Origin: Hyphomonadaceae bacterium UBA2389 | GTDB taxonomy: Bacteria > Pseudomonadota > Alphaproteobacteria > Caulobacterales > Aquidulcibacteraceae | Direction: 5' to 3' | Assembly: GCA_002343395.1 (NCBI GenBank) | Contig: DDSN01000143.1 | Location: forward strand, 5,583 to 69,582 | Length of the DNA: 64,000 nucleotides | Part shown: piece after piece, positions 63,875 through 64,000 of the stretch | How the letters are laid out: each line of letters starts with the position of its first letter | Position numbering within the stretch: position 1 is the first letter of the stretch | Translations under genes and position numbers: made by a program | The notes under the pieces: model-generated | What the model was told of the DNA's origin: nothing | Seen by the model: only the letters and a program-made list of their open reading frames with translations | The model's database searches: none

Positions 63875-64000
63875 ATGTCTGGTAAAGGCGCCCCAAAATT
63901 CAACATCGCCAACATCCCGGCGCGCCGTCCGTTTGGACGCCGGCGGAAGGTTTGCCCCTTCTCCGGTTCGGCCGCACCGAAGATCGACTACAAGGATGTG
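63875..64000 (+). CDS. rpsR: 30S ribosomal protein S18 (3' end cut by window)
   Basis: The first 42 codons of S18 are visible: [20 protein letters not shown], then [11 protein letters not shown] and APKIDYKDV, which matches the S18 N-terminal signature. The ATG follows the rpsF stop by one base. The rest of the gene lies beyond the window. Confidence 0.95.
   Translation, partial: MSGKGAPKFNIANIPARRPFGRRRKVCPFSGSAAPKIDYKDV

Noticed and set aside
1..64000. Mobile elements, CRISPR arrays, tRNA or rRNA genes
   Set aside because: I looked for transposase-like frames, direct-repeat arrays and cloverleaf-like intergenic segments and saw none; intergenic spaces are short apart from the rne leader.

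Overview
The window is a gene-dense, GC-rich piece of an alphaproteobacterial chromosome, most likely from Caulobacterales/Hyphomonadaceae. The lineage call rests on gene content and order, not on a search: a RegB/RegA redox pair, an amiC-mrcA-prfB block next to rne, a bactofilin beside an M23 peptidase, an HdaA-type DnaA regulator, an NDUFA12-like complex I protein, and lptF-lptG-lptD-surA-pdxA-rsmA followed by gmk, yicC, mltG, fabF, acpP, fabG, fabD and rpsF-rpsR. I see no insertion sequence, prophage, CRISPR array, tRNA or rRNA gene. Almost everything is core genome; both window ends cut through genes (regB at the left, rpsR at the right).

Layout. 1-2.9 kb: redox two-component system and tyrS. 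2.9-6.4 kb: a giant AsmA/DUF3971 envelope protein, divergent from a peroxiredoxin. 7.1-14 kb: cell-wall and shape genes (M23 peptidase, bactofilin, PBP1A, Tat-exported amidase) with prfB. 14.1-20.2 kb: an unrecognised secreted HEAWH protein, rne with a structured leader, a BepA-like M48 protease and a DsbA-like protein. 20.2-28.9 kb, all minus: an NDUFAF6-like protein, a urate-hydroxylase-like membrane protein, secD-secF-yajC, a LysM/LytM lipoprotein, pcm, surE, and a coupled NDUFA12-mlaD-DUF2155 operon. 29.1-32.1 kb: a diverged relative of class II ribonucleotide reductase (NrdJ) behind two NrdR-box-like sites, then DUF3297. 32.1-43.4 kb: rnd, an MBL hydrolase, aspS, DUF2066-hdaA-ppk-ppx and purM-purN. 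43.5-47.7 kb: a methyltransferase, a 38-residue peptide, ndk, two I78-type inhibitor lipoproteins, holC and pepA. 47.8-55.5 kb: the LPS-export/outer-membrane biogenesis run. 55.5-64 kb: a methyltransferase, gmk, yicC, a DJ-1-like protein, mltG, fatty-acid genes and the S6/S18 operon.

Four things stand out. First, the 909-residue protein at 29129-31858 keeps the NrdJ scaffold and C-terminal TSCPD domain but has lost the active-site signatures, and its promoter region carries a perfect 12-bp inverted repeat whose arms each read as an NrdR box; this is the best candidate here for something undescribed. Second, prfB starts 34 bases upstream of its open frame and is read through a classic +1 programmed frameshift. 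Third, the rne leader (350 bases) folds into three clean hairpins. Fourth, two I78-family inhibitor lipoproteins are cotranscribed with an aminopeptidase and the clamp-loader chi subunit. Five of the seven convergent gene pairs overlap or abut, leaving no room for terminators between them.
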